In this document: in pieces, positions 17,653 through 26,004 of the stretch | Layout of the letters: each line of letters begins with the position of its first letter | Position numbering within the stretch: the first letter of the stretch is position 1 | Assembly (NCBI RefSeq): GCF_007004725.1 | Contig: NZ_ML660164.1 | Location: forward strand, 1-64,000 | Direction of reading: 5' to 3' | Origin: Aliikangiella coralliicola | Lineage (GTDB): Bacteria > Pseudomonadota > Gammaproteobacteria > Enterobacterales > Kangiellaceae | DNA: 64,000 bases | Notes under the pieces: model-generated | The model's database searches: none | Seen by the model: the letters and a program-made list of their open reading frames with translations, nothing else | What the model was told of the DNA's origin: nothing | Program-made: the position numbers and the translations under genes

Positions 17653-18471
17653 TCACCAAGCCCAATTCATCAGATAAGACTCTGTTTTCTTCACTTTTCT
17701 AAGTGCTTGATTAAACCTCGACACTAGTTTTTCAGATACGGTCTTTTTGCTAAACATAAATGAAACTGTTCCTGAGTAGACGGTGATTTTACAGGATTTG
17801 AGTGCGCCGCTCAGATTGTTTTTCCTCAAGCTGTAGGAAAGAACAGTGGGATCTTCGAAAAAGCCATCTAACCTATCGCTTTTAAGTAAATCAATAAGAT
17901 TCGCGTTTTTGTTCGCGTAGACCAACTTTTTATTAAGTTGTGGTGTGTTCTGCACTTTAGAAACCGAATCGCCGTAAATGTTTCCCTGGGTCAGGCCAAT
18001 CCTGACGCCACTTTTGACGATATCTGAAAAACTTTTTCCTGAACACTGGTTAACGAATTGAGGCTTTACATATAAAACCAGCACTTCTTGCCGGTAAGGT
18101 TCAGAAAATAATGCATATTTCTGTCTTTCAGCGGTAACGGTGGTATCCATTGTGAAGTCAACAGAGCCGTCTCTCACACTTTGAATGTTTTGACTGAAAG
18201 GTTGTCGAACAAACTTCAATTCACAGTTTGCTTGCTCCGCAATTTGTTTGACAAGGTCAATTTGTAGTCCAGTGGGAGAGTCACCTTGCTCAACAAATTG
18301 ATAAGGAGCCCAGTCCCCCCAACCCAGAGTTAATTCACATTGAGCATTCGTAGCGAGACTAGCAGTTCTTTCTTCGATTAGAGATGATGCATTTGAGCCA
18401 GGTGTGAAAATAAAAGCCGCTAATAACAAGGCTTTTTTGATAGCTAACCTGCTCAAAATCCAACTCAACAT
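17653..18471 (-). CDS. Periplasmic solute-binding protein, amino-acid type (SBP_bac_3)
   Basis: The 272-residue protein has an N-terminal signal peptide (about residues 1-28) and a family 3 solute-binding fold: GDWAPYQFVEQGDSPTGLQIDLVKQIAEQ, then DGSVDFTMDTTVTAERQKYALFSEPY. No ABC permease or ATPase lies nearby, so it is an orphan receptor, possibly serving a distant transporter or sensor. Four or five cysteines could form disulfides. It is monocistronic and reads towards the tRNA. Confidence 0.85.
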   Translation of the reverse strand: MLSWILSRLAIKKALLLAAFIFTPGSNASSLIEERTASLATNAQCELTLGWGDWAPYQFVEQGDSPTGLQIDLVKQIAEQANCELKFVRQPFSQNIQSVRDGSVDFTMDTTVTAERQKYALFSEPYRQEVLVLYVKPQFVNQCSGKSFSDIVKSGVRIGLTQGNIYGDSVSKVQNTPQLNKKLVYANKNANLIDLLKSDRLDGFFEDPTVLSYSLRKNNLSGALKSCKITVYSGTVSFMFSKKTVSEKLVSRFNQALRKVKKTESYLMNWAW

Positions 18472-18696
18472 AGGCCACCCTGGCGTTATTGGTTTATATT
18501 TGCCAAAACATAGAGTTTATATATTAAACAAAATCAATAAATAAATCGAGCATTGAGATATTTTGTCGGTTCGAGCCATTGATGAAAATAAATTGAGTCG
18601 CGAACCGTTTTGAGCATTTTGATTGTAAAATTCAACTTTTTAGCCGCCGATATTTAGTTACAATGACATCAAGAAAAGGTTAACGGGAGCGATTGT

Positions 18697-19422
18697 GTGA
18701 AGAATTTCTTATTCGTCAAATTCATTTATTTAACCCTCTTTCTACCTATGGCTTACGCGGGTGGATTAACTTTGACCGAAAGAAGCGGTGAGGATCTCAC
18801 TCGCGATAAAACAAGTAAACCAATCGAAATTATTCAATTTGCAGGCGTTAAAACCGGGCAACGCGTTTTAGATTTGCTTGGTGGTGGTGGTTATTATAGC
18901 GAGCTGTTATCTCAAGCTGTTGGCTCAAAAGGCTCTGTAGTCCTCCATAATAATCAGGCTTACATACCCTATATCGGAAAAGAACTAGAAGGAAGACTCG
19001 GTAATAATCGGTTGAAAAATGTGACTCGGCTCATGAGCGAAGCATCGTCACTGAAGCTAGGTGAAAGCCAGTTCGATTTCATTTTTCTGGTACTGGGGTA
19101 TCATGATTTCTATGTTGTGGACAAGAACTGGAAAGTGTCCGCTGATCAAGTTGTACCACAAATGCACCAATCCCTTAAAGCCGGAGGGAAACTACTGATT
19201 ATTGATCACAATGCAATAAAAGGAAGCGGCACCAGTCAATCACAAACACTTCATCGAATTGAAGATGAATTTGTTAAAGCCGATTTGGAGAAAAGAGGAT
19301 TTAGGCTAATAAAAAAATCTCCAATTCTTATGAATAAGAAAGATCCCCTGGATATCAGCGTTTTTCAGCCAGACATTCGTCGTAAGACCAGCCGTTTTGT
19401 AATGCTTTTCGAGAAAATCTGA
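18697..19422 (+). CDS. Exported class I SAM-dependent methyltransferase-like protein
   Basis: The 241-residue protein has a clear signal peptide ending MAYAGG (about residues 1-22) ahead of a Rossmann methyltransferase domain. The SAM motif is RVLDLLGGGGYYSELL; LLIIDHNA and the C-terminal half match the COG4798-type predicted methyltransferases. Export of a SAM-dependent enzyme is surprising because SAM is cytoplasmic. The family is often predicted with a signal peptide. The start is a GTG behind GGGAGC. No substrate can be named. Confidence 0.82.
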   Translation: MKNFLFVKFIYLTLFLPMAYAGGLTLTERSGEDLTRDKTSKPIEIIQFAGVKTGQRVLDLLGGGGYYSELLSQAVGSKGSVVLHNNQAYIPYIGKELEGRLGNNRLKNVTRLMSEASSLKLGESQFDFIFLVLGYHDFYVVDKNWKVSADQVVPQMHQSLKAGGKLLIIDHNAIKGSGTSQSQTLHRIEDEFVKADLEKRGFRLIKKSPILMNKKDPLDISVFQPDIRRKTSRFVMLFEKI

Positions 19423-19532
19423 TATTTCCTTCAAAAAGATGATCAAGCTCAATCGATTGCAGCATCGATAATATCAATCGAGTTGTAAATAATTCGCATT
19501 TAGATTAGTGTCTCAAGAAGGAAAGAGAGCAA

Positions 19533-19772
19533 ATGAGTTTAACTGATCTGGCGAGACATTTTTATGTTTCGGAATCGGTGATGTTGAGTATGATCGCGCA
19601 ATGGGAGAGGAAAGGTCGCATTGAAAAAGAAAAAGTGGCGCAAACCAATGGTTGCGGAGTTGGAGGAAGTTCCAGCTGCGGCACATGCAACGAATCTGGT
19701 GATCTGAATGTATTTTATCGCTGGAATAAAGTGGCCCAGGAAAAATTCTCTGTTCGACCTCAAGTAGATTAG
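19533..19772 (+). CDS. FeoC-like small winged-helix protein
   Basis: A 79-residue protein with a winged-helix segment (LTDLARHFYVSESVMLSMI, WERKGRIEKE) and a cysteine cluster C41-x7-C49-x2-C52, followed by FYRWN. This is the pattern of FeoC-like regulators, which may hold an Fe-S cluster and accompany the ferrous iron transporter FeoB. No feoA or feoB lies here. Its N-terminus looks short compared with family members, and an in-frame TAG just upstream rules out a longer start. GGAAAGAGAG precedes the ATG. Confidence 0.7.
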   Translation: MSLTDLARHFYVSESVMLSMIAQWERKGRIEKEKVAQTNGCGVGGSSSCGTCNESGDLNVFYRWNKVAQEKFSVRPQVD

Positions 19773-19825
19773 CTGATTCAATAAGGTTTTAATCGATTTG
19801 AGGTTATCAGAAAGCCAGGTGAACA

Positions 19826-20176
19826 ATGTTTTTGTCGAAGAAAGAGAAACAGAAGCTCAAGTTATCCATTAAAGAACAAATCATCACTTTACAGAATCAA
19901 TTATCAATGGCCAAAGAGTCAAGTAAGACCGTCGAGTTAGACCAGTCCCTTGCTGGAAGGGTTTCAAGAATTGACGCCATTCAGCAGCAAAAAATGGCAC
20001 AGGCCGGGTTAAATCGGACTCAGCAGAGAATTAATGTTTTGAATAAAACGATCGAGCAAATTGACAATGAAGACTTTGGATACTGTGAAGAATGTGGCGA
20101 CGAAATTGGCTTTTCACGATTACAGATCAAGCCGGAGTCGACCAATTGTGTTGCTTGTCAGCAAAGTAAAGAGTAG
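19826..20176 (+). CDS. TraR/DksA family zinc-finger protein
   Basis: A 116-residue protein with an N-terminal helical region and a four-cysteine zinc finger, C87-x2-C90-x17-C108-x2-C111, preceded by GYCEECGDEIGFSRL. DksA-like proteins bind in the RNA polymerase secondary channel and tune transcription with ppGpp. This one is shorter than DksA and of the type with DQSLAGRVSRIDAIQQQKMAQA. Whether it binds polymerase is unknown. It lies 53 bp after the FeoC-like gene and could be cotranscribed with it. Confidence 0.88.
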   Translation: MFLSKKEKQKLKLSIKEQIITLQNQLSMAKESSKTVELDQSLAGRVSRIDAIQQQKMAQAGLNRTQQRINVLNKTIEQIDNEDFGYCEECGDEIGFSRLQIKPESTNCVACQQSKE

Positions 20177-20260
20177 CCAATTACAGGTTGGTTAAAAATA
20201 AGAGAGCAGTACCCAAAAACGCTTTAGGTAAAATCGAACAAGCTGTCGAGAAACTTTTAT

Positions 20261-20797
20261 TTATTCAGCAATCAACAAACGAGAGCGTAGCCCCAATTCT
20301 GTCGAATAGCCGAGATTTCTTGAAATGATATGTCCATTTTCAGACAGGAGATAGTAACTCGGAAACGCATTAATTTGATAATCTTGTTGTACTTCTGTGG
20401 TGCCGAGCAATACAGGCATCGTCAACTTGTGTTCCTTTAAAAACTCATCTACTTCGTCCACAGAACGCCAGTCAAGCGCTACCACCAAAATCCTTAAATT
20501 TGGATAGCTTTCAGATTCTTCGATGACTTGAAGGTTATCAATTGAAGCATGACAAATTGAACACCAGGGGGCGAAAAAGTAGATCAGCGTTTGATGTGCT
20601 TTTCCTTCGTGGTGTAGTGAAACCGCCTTTCCATTAATGTCTATCAGCGTAAATTGGGGCGCTATGATTTGCTCACCAGTCGGTAGCATATCTTTTTGTT
20701 GCCACCAACTTAGCGCAAAAAAAATAGTGATATATATTGAAATTTGTAGTGCCCAGGATAAAAGCGATTTTATTTTTGTTTTCTTTTTTTCAGTCAT
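20261..20797 (-). CDS. Membrane-anchored thioredoxin-like protein (TlpA/ResA type)
   Basis: The 178-residue protein has one N-terminal transmembrane helix (about 14-32) and a periplasmic thioredoxin domain with the redox motif PWCSICH (C79, C82). The cis-proline loop is AFPSYYLL. It should reduce or oxidise thiols in the periplasm; related proteins serve cytochrome c maturation or protein disulfide handling. It lies three bases after nudC and is probably cotranscribed with it. The partner is unknown. Confidence 0.88.
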   Translation of the reverse strand: MTEKKKTKIKSLLSWALQISIYITIFFALSWWQQKDMLPTGEQIIAPQFTLIDINGKAVSLHHEGKAHQTLIYFFAPWCSICHASIDNLQVIEESESYPNLRILVVALDWRSVDEVDEFLKEHKLTMPVLLGTTEVQQDYQINAFPSYYLLSENGHIISRNLGYSTELGLRSRLLIAE

Positions 20798-20800
20798 TGG

Positions 20801-21718
20801 CTAATCTTTTTCGATATCCCTCAACGAATACCCGGTTTGTTGTTTAAACCAGTCATCAATTAAATACCAGGAAATTGAAACTGAGTAGGGCATTAGTAAA
20901 TTGCCACTTTTTATTTCAGATTCGATTTCTTTCGCTGTAAACCATTGTGCTTTTTCTAACTCTTGATCAATAAGAGTAATTTCTGTCTGGGATGTTACGC
21001 TTTTAAAGCCAACCATTAACGAACTTGGAAATGGCCAGGGCTGTGAGGCGAAATAGTCGACTTTATCAATTACCAGTCCCACTTCTTCAAGTGCTTCGCG
21101 TTTTACCGCGGCTTCCAGGGATTCTCCCGGCTCGGCAAAACCCGCAATGACTGAGTACCGTTTTTCTGGCCATTCAGATTGTCGGGCGAGTAGCAATTTT
21201 GCTTCGCTATCTTGATTATTCGAAATGGCGGTAATTACGGCCGGTTCGATTCTCGGAAAGTGCTCTTTAGCACACTTTGAGTTAGCACACTTTCTGGCAT
21301 GTCCAGACTGTGTAATGCTCGTTTCACTCCCGCATTTGGCGCAGTATTGGTGATTATGATGCCAGTTGAGTAGTCCTTTAGAGTAAAATAAGAGTCCCAG
21401 ATGATAGTCTGTCGCCATCAGGCTCGCGCTACGCAAATCGACCAGGCGTAAATCTTTAAACCCCGAATCCCAATTATCCAGGTGATAGGCAAAGTAATTA
21501 TTTTGCCTGTGTTCCCCCAGATAGATTGACGTTGAGAGTGTTACGCTCATTTTTTCTAGCTCCTGGGTCGAAAAATAAAGATTCTCATTTTCCCGAATGA
21601 TGAGCTGGTTTTTATGCCAAAGTAAGTTGAGACAATTTTCACTAGAAGCATATTGCTTAATTGTCGATGTACTTTGCCGAATATGTGACTGTCTATCGAT
21701 TGGAGAATAGGAAATCAT
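20801..21718 (-). CDS. nudC: NAD(H) pyrophosphatase NudC
   Basis: NudC cleaves NADH and removes NAD caps from RNA. The 305-residue protein has a zinc ribbon (YCAKCG, then CANSKCAKEHFPR, about 126-150) and a complete NUDIX box GFAEPGE...REALEEVG (about 200-222). The family signature SQPWPFPSSLM follows it. Position and length are normal. The N-terminal 100 residues are less conserved. The 3' end is three bases from the thioredoxin-like gene; the yeiH-type gene ends 7 bp upstream of its start, so all three may be cotranscribed. Confidence 0.96.
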   Translation of the reverse strand: MISYSPIDRQSHIRQSTSTIKQYASSENCLNLLWHKNQLIIRENENLYFSTQELEKMSVTLSTSIYLGEHRQNNYFAYHLDNWDSGFKDLRLVDLRSASLMATDYHLGLLFYSKGLLNWHHNHQYCAKCGSETSITQSGHARKCANSKCAKEHFPRIEPAVITAISNNQDSEAKLLLARQSEWPEKRYSVIAGFAEPGESLEAAVKREALEEVGLVIDKVDYFASQPWPFPSSLMVGFKSVTSQTEITLIDQELEKAQWFTAKEIESEIKSGNLLMPYSVSISWYLIDDWFKQQTGYSLRDIEKD

Positions 21719-21725
21719 ATTGACC

Positions 21726-22658
21726 TCAAAGCAACTTGATTAACCAAAGTGAGATTACTGACATTAATATCCACAGGATAGTTCCTTGCAGTAAAGCAGA
21801 CCATTGGAGTGTTTTTAGCGTTTCGCGAGTAAAACCTGTGCCGATTAAAAACAGGCTTATGGCCATGCCTTTTTTCGCGATCAGGGGAGCGTAGCTGGCA
21901 TAAGGCGTTAAGAAAGGGACAAAACTTGCGAGCAGGCTTGCGCCGACAAAATATAAAATAAAGTGTGGGATTTGGGTCGAGGTTTTTTTGTAATTGAATG
22001 AAAACGCTGCGAAAAAAACCAGGGGGATAATCCATAACGCACGAGCTAATTTGGTGGTTGTGGCGATTTTTAATGATTCTTCACCGTAACTCGCAGCCGC
22101 GCCGACTACAGAGCTTGTATCGTGTATGCCTAATGCAGCCCACATACCGAATTCCTGCTGAGTTAACCCAAGGTATTTTCCTAATTCAGGGTAAACAAGA
22201 AGTGCTAAAGCATTGAGTAAAAAAACAATAGAAATGGAAACTAGTATGTGGGTTGGCCGCGCGTGAATTGCCGGCGCGAAGGCTGCTATCGCGCTTGCCC
22301 CACAAATAGCTGTGCCGCCAGTGATCAGAAATGAGAGTTTCTTGTCCACACTAGCGAGTTTTCCAATTAACAGGCCGCAGACAATAGCGAAGATAATCGT
22401 TAATACAGTGATGAAAAAGCCGTCAACCGCTGTTTCTAAGATTTCCTTAATATTTAAACCGAACCCCATTACCACAATGCTAACTTTAAGCAAAATACCT
22501 GATGCCCATTGGGTTTTTAGTTGGAAAGGGTTGCCAAGAATTACCGCGTAAGCCATTCCCAAAAGCAAACTGGCGGCGATGTTTATCCATCCACTAATAA
22601 CGACCAGAAGCAGAAAAATCAGGATAATTCGGGATATTTGATCGGAAAATTTCGCCAT
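21726..22658 (-). CDS. YeiH family putative sulfate exporter
   Basis: The 310-residue protein has about ten hydrophobic helices and the family motifs GGTAICGASAIAAFAP and GIHDTSSVVGAAASYG. YeiH/UPF0324 proteins are annotated as putative sulfate or sulfonate exporters on limited evidence. It is the first gene of a minus-strand unit with nudC and the thioredoxin-like gene. No sulfur-metabolism gene lies next to it, so the substrate is open. Confidence 0.9.
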   Translation of the reverse strand: MAKFSDQISRIILIFLLLVVISGWINIAASLLLGMAYAVILGNPFQLKTQWASGILLKVSIVVMGFGLNIKEILETAVDGFFITVLTIIFAIVCGLLIGKLASVDKKLSFLITGGTAICGASAIAAFAPAIHARPTHILVSISIVFLLNALALLVYPELGKYLGLTQQEFGMWAALGIHDTSSVVGAAASYGEESLKIATTTKLARALWIIPLVFFAAFSFNYKKTSTQIPHFILYFVGASLLASFVPFLTPYASYAPLIAKKGMAISLFLIGTGFTRETLKTLQWSALLQGTILWILMSVISLWLIKLL

Positions 22659-22753
22659 TGAAATGTTAACAAATGTTTGTGAAGATTAATGATAACTAAA
22701 AAAATACTTAAATAACAGGAAGTTAAGTATTAAATATTTGTAATATATTGAGT

Positions 22754-22807
22754 TTGGATAAATGACTGACTTGGTGTTATAGTCTAATACAACACTTAAG
22801 CAGTGTT
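22754..22807 (+). promoter_or_regulatory. Candidate promoter and GntR operator
   Basis: TTGGAT (22754-22759) and TATAGT (22778-22783) are 18 bp apart and form a plausible promoter. Just downstream, AACACT-TAAGC-AGTGTT (22791-22807) is a perfect palindrome around the expected transcription start. A repressor there would block the promoter, which fits autoregulation by the GntR-type gene that starts at 22835. Confidence 0.6.
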
Positions 22808-22834
22808 AACTAACCAGTCAAGTGAGAGAACTCT

Positions 22835-23212
22835 ATGAACGCGATGATGTGGAATGACCAAACGCCAATCTTCCGCCAGCTTAAAGAAAAAGTTGTAGAG
22901 CTGATTATGGATGGTGAGGTGTCCGAAGGGGAGGCGGTGCCTTCTGTTCGTCAGGTTGCGGCAGATTACCAGATAAATCCATTAACTGTGTCTAAGGCTT
23001 ATCAAGAATTAGTTGACGACCAAATTTTAGAAAAAAAACGAGGCTTAGGAATGTTTGTGACCCAGGGTGCAAAAGATAAGTTATTTGAAGATGAGAAAAA
23101 ACAATTTCTTGAAGTTGAATGGCCCAAAATCATGATTCGAATTCAACGTCTGGGGCTTTCTGTTCAGGAGTTGACTAAACAAGCAGTAGCAGCGGATGGA
23201 GAAAACTCATGA
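22835..23212 (+). CDS. GntR family transcriptional regulator (YtrA subfamily)
   Basis: The 125-residue protein has an N-terminal winged helix-turn-helix (PIFRQLKEKVVELIMDGEV, VPSVRQVAADYQINPLTVSK, KRGLGMFV) and only a short helical C-terminal tail. This small layout defines the YtrA group, which represses adjacent ABC transporter operons. GAGAGA precedes the ATG. Its TGA overlaps the ATG of the ATPase gene. The ligand is unknown. Confidence 0.93.
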   Translation: MNAMMWNDQTPIFRQLKEKVVELIMDGEVSEGEAVPSVRQVAADYQINPLTVSKAYQELVDDQILEKKRGLGMFVTQGAKDKLFEDEKKQFLEVEWPKIMIRIQRLGLSVQELTKQAVAADGENS

Positions 23213-24063
23213 GTACAATTATTCGGGCGAATGGCTTGAGTAAATCCTATGGTTCATTCCAGGCCTTAAAAAATGTGAATTTCACAGTCGAACGAGGCAA
23301 AATTGTTGGTTTGGTTGGTCCTAATGGTGCGGGTAAAACCACAATTCTTAAAGCGATTTTAGGCTTAACTTCCTATAGCGGAGAGCTTGATGTTCTGGGG
23401 CTTGAACCCAGTAAACAACGTCATCAGTTGATGCAAAAAGTCTGTTTTATCGCTGATGTTGCGGTGTTACCAAAATGGATGAAAGTCAAAGAGGCCGTTG
23501 AATTTGTAACGGAAGTCCATCCTCACTTCAACCTGGACAGGGCAAAGCACTTTTTGAACAAAACTAATATCAAGTTAAATTCAAAGGTGAAAGAGCTATC
23601 GAAAGGTATGGTTGCTCAGTTACATCTTGCATTGGTCATGTCAATCGAAGCTGAGCTATTGGTGTTGGACGAACCAACATTGGGCTTAGATATTCTTTAC
23701 CGAAAGGAATTTTATAATCAGTTATTGGCAGAGTTTTTTGATGAAGGTCGCAGTATTCTGGTTACAACGCATCAAATTGAGGAAGTCGAAAACTTGCTAA
23801 CTGATTTGATTTTTATTCGAGACGGCGAAATTGTCCTGGATTCATCCATGGAAGAGATCGGTGACAAATATGTTGAAGTGATGGTTAGCCGAGAAGATGC
23901 TGAAAAAGCGAAGGCGCTGAATCCTGTTATGGAACGTGATGTATTTGGACGAAAAGTCTATTTATTCGAAGGCGTTGGTCGAGAACAATTGGAAGCCTTG
24001 GGCGAATTACATTCACCCAGTGTAGCAGATTTGTTTGTAGCGAAGATGAAGGAGGGTAAATAA
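23209..24063 (+). CDS. ABC transporter ATP-binding protein
   Basis: The 284-residue ATPase has Walker A GPNGAGKTT (37-45), the signature LSKGMVAQLHLA, Walker B LLVLDEPTLGLD and the switch histidine in TTHQIEEVE. The C-terminal 80 residues form a non-ATPase extension typical of the drug/bacitracin-type exporters. It overlaps the regulator gene as ATGA and the permease gene as TAATG. Substrate could be an antimicrobial peptide or lipid; this is inferred from similarity of YtrA-linked systems. Confidence 0.94.
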   Translation: MSTIIRANGLSKSYGSFQALKNVNFTVERGKIVGLVGPNGAGKTTILKAILGLTSYSGELDVLGLEPSKQRHQLMQKVCFIADVAVLPKWMKVKEAVEFVTEVHPHFNLDRAKHFLNKTNIKLNSKVKELSKGMVAQLHLALVMSIEAELLVLDEPTLGLDILYRKEFYNQLLAEFFDEGRSILVTTHQIEEVENLLTDLIFIRDGEIVLDSSMEEIGDKYVEVMVSREDAEKAKALNPVMERDVFGRKVYLFEGVGREQLEALGELHSPSVADLFVAKMKEGK

Positions 24064-24980
24064 TGAAAACTTTTAAAGCTCTGGTGAAGAGAGAGTTCTG
24101 GGAGCACAAAGGGTCATTTTTTTACGCGCCTGCTGTCATGGTTATCGTATTTGCAGTAATGCTAGTTGTTTTTGGATTAAGTGGGGACAGGTTAATAATC
24201 GATGGTGAGCACGAAATTTCGTTTTCTGAACAATTGCCAAAGGTTGTGAGTTCGTTCGAACAATTACCTGAAGAAGCCAAAGAAAAGGCGGTTACGATTG
24301 GACTATCTGCGCCAGCAATGTTATTTGGGTTTGTGATGTTGTTTATCAGCATGTTTTATTGTTTAAACTCACTTTATGAAGAAAGAAAGGATAGAAGTAT
24401 TTTATTCTGGAAGTCGTTACCGGTATCCGATATTGAAACCATTTTGTCGAAATTTGTATCAGTCGTATTCCTGGTGCCGGCCATTTACTTTGCTGTGATT
24501 GTTGTATTTCAGTTATTTATTTTGATTTATGTCACAGTTGGCTCATGGTTTGGTGGTGGTAGTGGTGTAACAATTTGGACTGCATCTAATCTATTTGCTC
24601 TATGGTTTAACATGTTAGTGGCGATGATCGGTGGAAGTTTATGGTTAGCGCCTTTGTGGGGCTGGTTTATGTTGGCCTCTTCCTGGGCGAAGAAAGTCTC
24701 CTTTCTTTGGGGCGGATTACCAATCATGTTAGTCATTGTTTGTGAGGGATATATATTTCGTACCACCGAATTCGCTCAATTAATCGGTGAGAGGATTGCT
24801 GAAGGCTTCGCTATCCAAAATTATGCTCTATATCAGCTGGCTGGCGGCGACATATTGGACTTCGAAGTGAACTCGGCGCTTCATTCCTTCGTTTCAGCGG
24901 AATTTTGGGGCGGGTTGATCGTTGCTGCTGTATTATTATCTGGAGCTGTTTATATTCGTCGATTTAGAGATGAGTCTTGA
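24063..24980 (+). CDS. ABC-2 type permease
   Basis: A 305-residue membrane protein with six hydrophobic segments and a larger outside loop after the first helix (about residues 40-80). It pairs with the preceding ATPase: its ATG overlaps the ATPase stop by one base. The charged N-terminus (MKTFKALVKREFWEHKGSFF) is typical of ABC-2 permeases, where it meets the ATPase. A small protein gene follows 69 bp downstream. Confidence 0.9.
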   Translation: MKTFKALVKREFWEHKGSFFYAPAVMVIVFAVMLVVFGLSGDRLIIDGEHEISFSEQLPKVVSSFEQLPEEAKEKAVTIGLSAPAMLFGFVMLFISMFYCLNSLYEERKDRSILFWKSLPVSDIETILSKFVSVVFLVPAIYFAVIVVFQLFILIYVTVGSWFGGGSGVTIWTASNLFALWFNMLVAMIGGSLWLAPLWGWFMLASSWAKKVSFLWGGLPIMLVIVCEGYIFRTTEFAQLIGERIAEGFAIQNYALYQLAGGDILDFEVNSALHSFVSAEFWGGLIVAAVLLSGAVYIRRFRDES

Positions 24981-25049
24981 TAAAAAGCTCATCTTGATTA
25001 AAAAACGATCATGTGAGAAGATTAGTAGGTCTACTAGAAGGTTAGGAAA

Positions 25050-25235
25050 ATGATATTAAATAGGAAAAGTGCTAAAAAAACCAGCCGAATCAGCTTGTTA
25101 ATTGCGATGGCTATGTTAAGCACCATTTTTGCGGTGCTCCATACGCAAGGTTATCAAGTAGAACATATCGCTGAAAATGGAATGCAGGTATGCAAAGCTG
25201 GTGTTGTTGATCTATTTACATCACTGCTTTGGTAA
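25050..25235 (+). CDS. Small single-helix membrane protein, unrecognised
   Basis: A 61-codon frame with a basic N-terminus (MILNRKSAKKTSRIS) and one hydrophobic stretch (about 15-31), then a soluble tail with one cysteine. AGGTTAGGAAA precedes the ATG. It lies between the permease stop and a strong terminator at 25287, in the same direction, so it could be the fourth gene of the transporter operon. I recognise no family. A spurious frame is possible. Confidence 0.5.
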   Translation: MILNRKSAKKTSRISLLIAMAMLSTIFAVLHTQGYQVEHIAENGMQVCKAGVVDLFTSLLW

Positions 25236-25286
25236 GCAAAGACAAGTAATCGTCTAATTTACCTTAACTAATCGAATCTGCTTATA

Positions 25287-25313
25287 AAGCGGGCCTATAC
25301 GGCTCGCTTTTTT
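25287..25313 (+). terminator. Rho-independent terminator of the GntR-ABC operon
   Basis: AAGCGGGCC (25287-25295) pairs with GGCTCGCTT (25301-25309), one G-T wobble, around a 5-nt loop, and six T residues end at 25313. Confidence 0.92.
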
Positions 25314-25359
25314 ATTGCGATTACAAAAATAAATTAATCGTAGCACTCATTAATTGCCG

Positions 25360-25680
25360 TCAGCTAATTCGACTGGCTGTGGCTAACTGGCATAAAACAT
25401 AGGGGGCAACAACAACAGCCCAAAGTTGGGTTGTAGGTTGGCAATTTTTCTTAACCCATTGGGGCGTCGCGAAAGCAATTTCTTTACTGAGAATTAATGT
25501 TTCAACATCGTCTTGTTGATTAGAGGCTATTTTTTCTGCTACCTCAACCAGATCTTTATGCTCAGATACTCTTAATAAGTTACCTTTGGCGAAAAAGAGC
25601 TGAAGTTCCTTCCAGCTTATCTGAGCGGTTTCCAGGTTGAGTTTTTGCTTGGTTGTCAGTTCGATTTCAGATTGAGACAT
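25360..25680 (-). CDS. DUF2288 family protein
   Basis: A 106-residue soluble protein with the DUF2288 pattern: ISWKELQLFFAKGNLLRV, DLVEVAEKIA and LWAVVVAPYVLCQ. Function is unknown in this family. It is monocistronic and convergent to the ABC operon. Start is an ATG without a strong ribosome binding site. Confidence 0.88.
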   Translation of the reverse strand: MSQSEIELTTKQKLNLETAQISWKELQLFFAKGNLLRVSEHKDLVEVAEKIASNQQDDVETLILSKEIAFATPQWVKKNCQPTTQLWAVVVAPYVLCQLATASRIS

Positions 25681-26004
25681 CGGATAAGTCCCTTGTTAGC
25701 ATTTATCCGGTCAATTATAACAGACTTATAGTGCTTGGTTGAATTTCGTCATAATTCTTAATTGGCGGTACTCTTAACAGGCAGCAAGGTTTAAACTTAT
25801 GATGTTTTCATTGAGTGAAGGTTATAAAAGTTAACAGTATATAAAGGCCGGCGGCACCCACATGGACGTTCAGCAGATATTCAGTTTTCATTCATTTATG
25901 TGATGCTAACCTCCCAGTCTGGTATACTTTTGTTTACAAAGGTCTTTTTATCACCTGCAAAGACTTTTTAAGCACATCCGTGCATCAAACGCGAGGTAAT
26001 TGCT
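25681..26004. other. Intergenic region upstream of the DUF3016 gene
   Basis: 324 bp with a probable plus-strand promoter near 25921-25935 (TATACTTTTG). No gene, repeat or clear operator was seen. Confidence 0.4.

Noticed and set aside
21715-22035. Minus-strand frame overlapping the YeiH-type gene
   Set aside because: Same strand but another frame of a clearly conserved membrane protein; no independent support.
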